Shown piece after piece: positions 5,172-6,499 of a stretch of 6,499 nucleotides of DNA (position 1 is the first letter of the stretch; the number at the start of each line of letters is the position of its first letter). A program made the translations under genes and the position numbers. Source of the DNA: JBFHER01 sp041584055 (lineage in GTDB: Bacteria; Bacteroidota; Bacteroidia; Bacteroidales; UBA5342). The DNA lies in the NCBI GenBank assembly GCA_041584055.1, contig JBFHER010000225.1, positions 1 to 6,499 of the forward strand, in the 5' to 3' direction. Below the pieces are notes generated by a model. That model made no database searches and was not told where the DNA came from. It saw only the letters and a program-made list of their open reading frames with translations.

Positions 5172-6499
5172 TTACCTGACCCCCTGATGTTGGGGACGTA
5201 TTAAATCGTTGACCGTTTTCACAGGATTGAAAGTCTCGATGGGAACTTCAACAAAGACCGTGTTCCAGTCCGCCATGGCGCCATTCCACAAACCGGGATG
5301 TTCAAGTGCTTTTAAATCCTTACCATTCCTGGACTTTTTACTAATAAATCCCGTGTCAGGATCAACAAATTTCGTTAAGTCAAATTTGTTTCCCTGATAA
5401 TCAACGACAGAGCAAACCAGATCCACCGGATTAAAATGTGTGGCTTTTTCAACCATCTCTTTAATCTGAGGATTTTCAAGATCTATCTGACTCATTTCTA
5501 CAATTTGAAGGGATACAGATCCATCCCCACTTTTAACCAAAAATGGGCCCCCACCAGGTTCTCCCTCGTTTTTCACCATTCCGCAAACCCTGATTGGACG
5601 ATTCAGCTTTGATTCGAGATAAGATTTTCTTTCATTGAAGTTTTTTTCGGAAAAACCTTCAGGGAGTTGCATGGCAAACTCTTCTTTCAGGAAGTTTTCA
5701 ATTTGGGCAAGGACTTTTTCATCTGCCTCATTGATGCCTTTCATAAAACTGAAAATGGCTTTTTGCAACTCAATAAGCTTTCCGGCAATTACCTTTTTAT
5801 ATGTAATGGTGGGTTCCTTTAAATGATCCGGTACCACGTTATCAATGTTCTTGATAAAAATAATATCACCATCCAGTTCGTTCAGGTTTTCTATTAGCGA
5901 ACCATGCCCTCCTGGCCTGAAAAGAATTTCGCCATTTTCGCGGAAGGGTTCATTGTTAAGGTCAACAGCAATGGTGTCTGTTGATCTTTTCTGTACAGAA
6001 TAACTTAAATTAAAATGAACACCGTATTTTTTCTCATATGCAGGCTGTACCTTTTTCTGCAATTTCTCAAACAAGACCTTATGTTCGGCTGACACGGTAA
6101 AGTGAATGTTCACTGTACCATTGGCAGTTGCAGCATAGTTAACGCCTTCAACCAAATGTTCTTCGAAAGGTGTCCGGCTGCCATCTTCATACTTATGAAA
6201 CTTAATCAGTCCTTTAGGAAGGATACCATAGCCCAATCCACTTTTGTCAAGAATTCTTGAGGCCATTCGCTGAAAATAATAATCGCTGTTAATATCCAGA
6301 TCTTCAAGATAATCAGAAAGATCATCGTAAAAGGCCATGTCCTCAACCTTCTTGAAAAATGTCTTTACTGTTTCACGTTCAGGATATGGTTCTGTCTTAT
6401 TCATAAAAGCAAACAGGTCCTGAAACATTCTTGATGCAGCACCTGAAGCAGGCACAAATTTCATGACCTTTAAATCCTCTTTTAGTGCATTATCCCATA
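5172..6499 (-). CDS. DUF4301 family protein, probable UDP-sugar pyrophosphorylase-like nucleotidyltransferase (N-terminus beyond window)
   Basis: The C-terminal 441 residues are visible; the frame runs open through the right edge. The first Met in view (6462-6464, MKFVPASGAASRM) is interior: the codons before it encode WDNALKEDLKV, and DUF4301 proteins as I remember them have about 60-90 residues before this motif. Numbering from that Met, motifs in order are PASGAASRM (5-13), LPKGLIKFH (82-90), RTPFEEHLVEG (97-107), FRPGGHGSLIENL (182-194), DIIFIKNIDNV (200-210), CGMVKNEGEPGGGPF (294-308), PGLWNGAM (390-397) and NPVKTVNDLIRP (413-424). The order and spacing recall UDP-glucose and UDP-GlcNAc pyrophosphorylases: a Gly-rich nucleotide loop, PKG, a GxG loop, a metal-binding region ending in x-D-N, and a late PVKTTxDLL lysine motif. 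DUF4301 membership is recognition from memory; nucleotidyltransferase activity is an inference. There is no signal peptide in the visible part, so it is probably cytoplasmic. Confidence 0.85.
   Translation of the reverse strand, partial: WDNALKEDLKVMKFVPASGAASRMFQDLFAFMNKTEPYPERETVKTFFKKVEDMAFYDDLSDYLEDLDINSDYYFQRMASRILDKSGLGYGILPKGLIKFHKYEDGSRTPFEEHLVEGVNYAATANGTVNIHFTVSAEHKVLFEKLQKKVQPAYEKKYGVHFNLSYSVQKRSTDTIAVDLNNEPFRENGEILFRPGGHGSLIENLNELDGDIIFIKNIDNVVPDHLKEPTITYKKVIAGKLIELQKAIFSFMKGINEADEKVLAQIENFLKEEFAMQLPEGFSEKNFNERKSYLESKLNRPIRVCGMVKNEGEPGGGPFLVKSGDGSVSLQIVEMSQIDLENPQIKEMVEKATHFNPVDLVCSVVDYQGNKFDLTKFVDPDTGFISKKSRNGKDLKALEHPGLWNGAMADWNTVFVEVPIETFNPVKTVNDLIRPQHQGVR

Noticed and set aside
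5209..5826. Two plus-strand open frames of about 62 codons opposite the DUF4301 gene
   Set aside because: They are antisense shadows of a well-conserved coding sequence, with no leader or domain of their own.

Overview
The window looks like chromosomal DNA from a member of the Bacteroidota. Three things point there: a near-textbook TTTG-N20-TAnnTTTG promoter in front of the TetR gene, AT-rich leaders with little Shine-Dalgarno signal, and gene families typical of the phylum (an MSPRT-type TetR, a GH2 enzyme with DUF4982-like C-terminal domains, and a DUF4301 protein). I see no mobile element, CRISPR array, rRNA or tRNA. The genes are intact except for the two that are cut by the window edges.

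Layout. On the minus strand at the left are the first 54 codons of a secreted LolA-superfamily protein (1-162), preceded in transcription order by a TetR/AcrR regulator (231-812). A 141-bp divergent region (813-953) separates the TetR gene from a plus-strand LacI/GalR regulator (954-1973). That region holds the TetR promoter with an overlapping palindrome, and a second, CpG-centred palindrome just before the LacI gene. A small four-helix membrane protein follows on the plus strand (2054-2491). It converges on a secreted GH2 glycosidase of beta-galactosidase type (2536-5022, minus). Further right, on the same strand, is a DUF4301 protein (5172 to beyond 6499) whose start lies outside the window.

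How the parts may work together. The TetR gene and the LolA-like gene are co-directional and 68 bp apart, so they may form one envelope-related transcription unit that continues to the left. The LacI regulator probably controls its own promoter. There is no sign that it controls the GH2 gene, because the GH2 upstream region contains no CpG and so cannot hold a site of the same type. The GH2 gene has its own candidate promoter and no SusC/SusD partner in view. The DUF4301 gene seems functionally separate.

Most interesting points: (1) the TetR regulator contains a canonical EF-hand calcium-binding loop right after its DNA-binding domain; (2) the DUF4301 protein carries, in order, motifs that resemble those of UDP-sugar pyrophosphorylases, which suggests a nucleotidyltransferase activity; (3) two operator-like palindromes sit at the places expected for autoregulation. 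I found no clear multi-gene novel system here.
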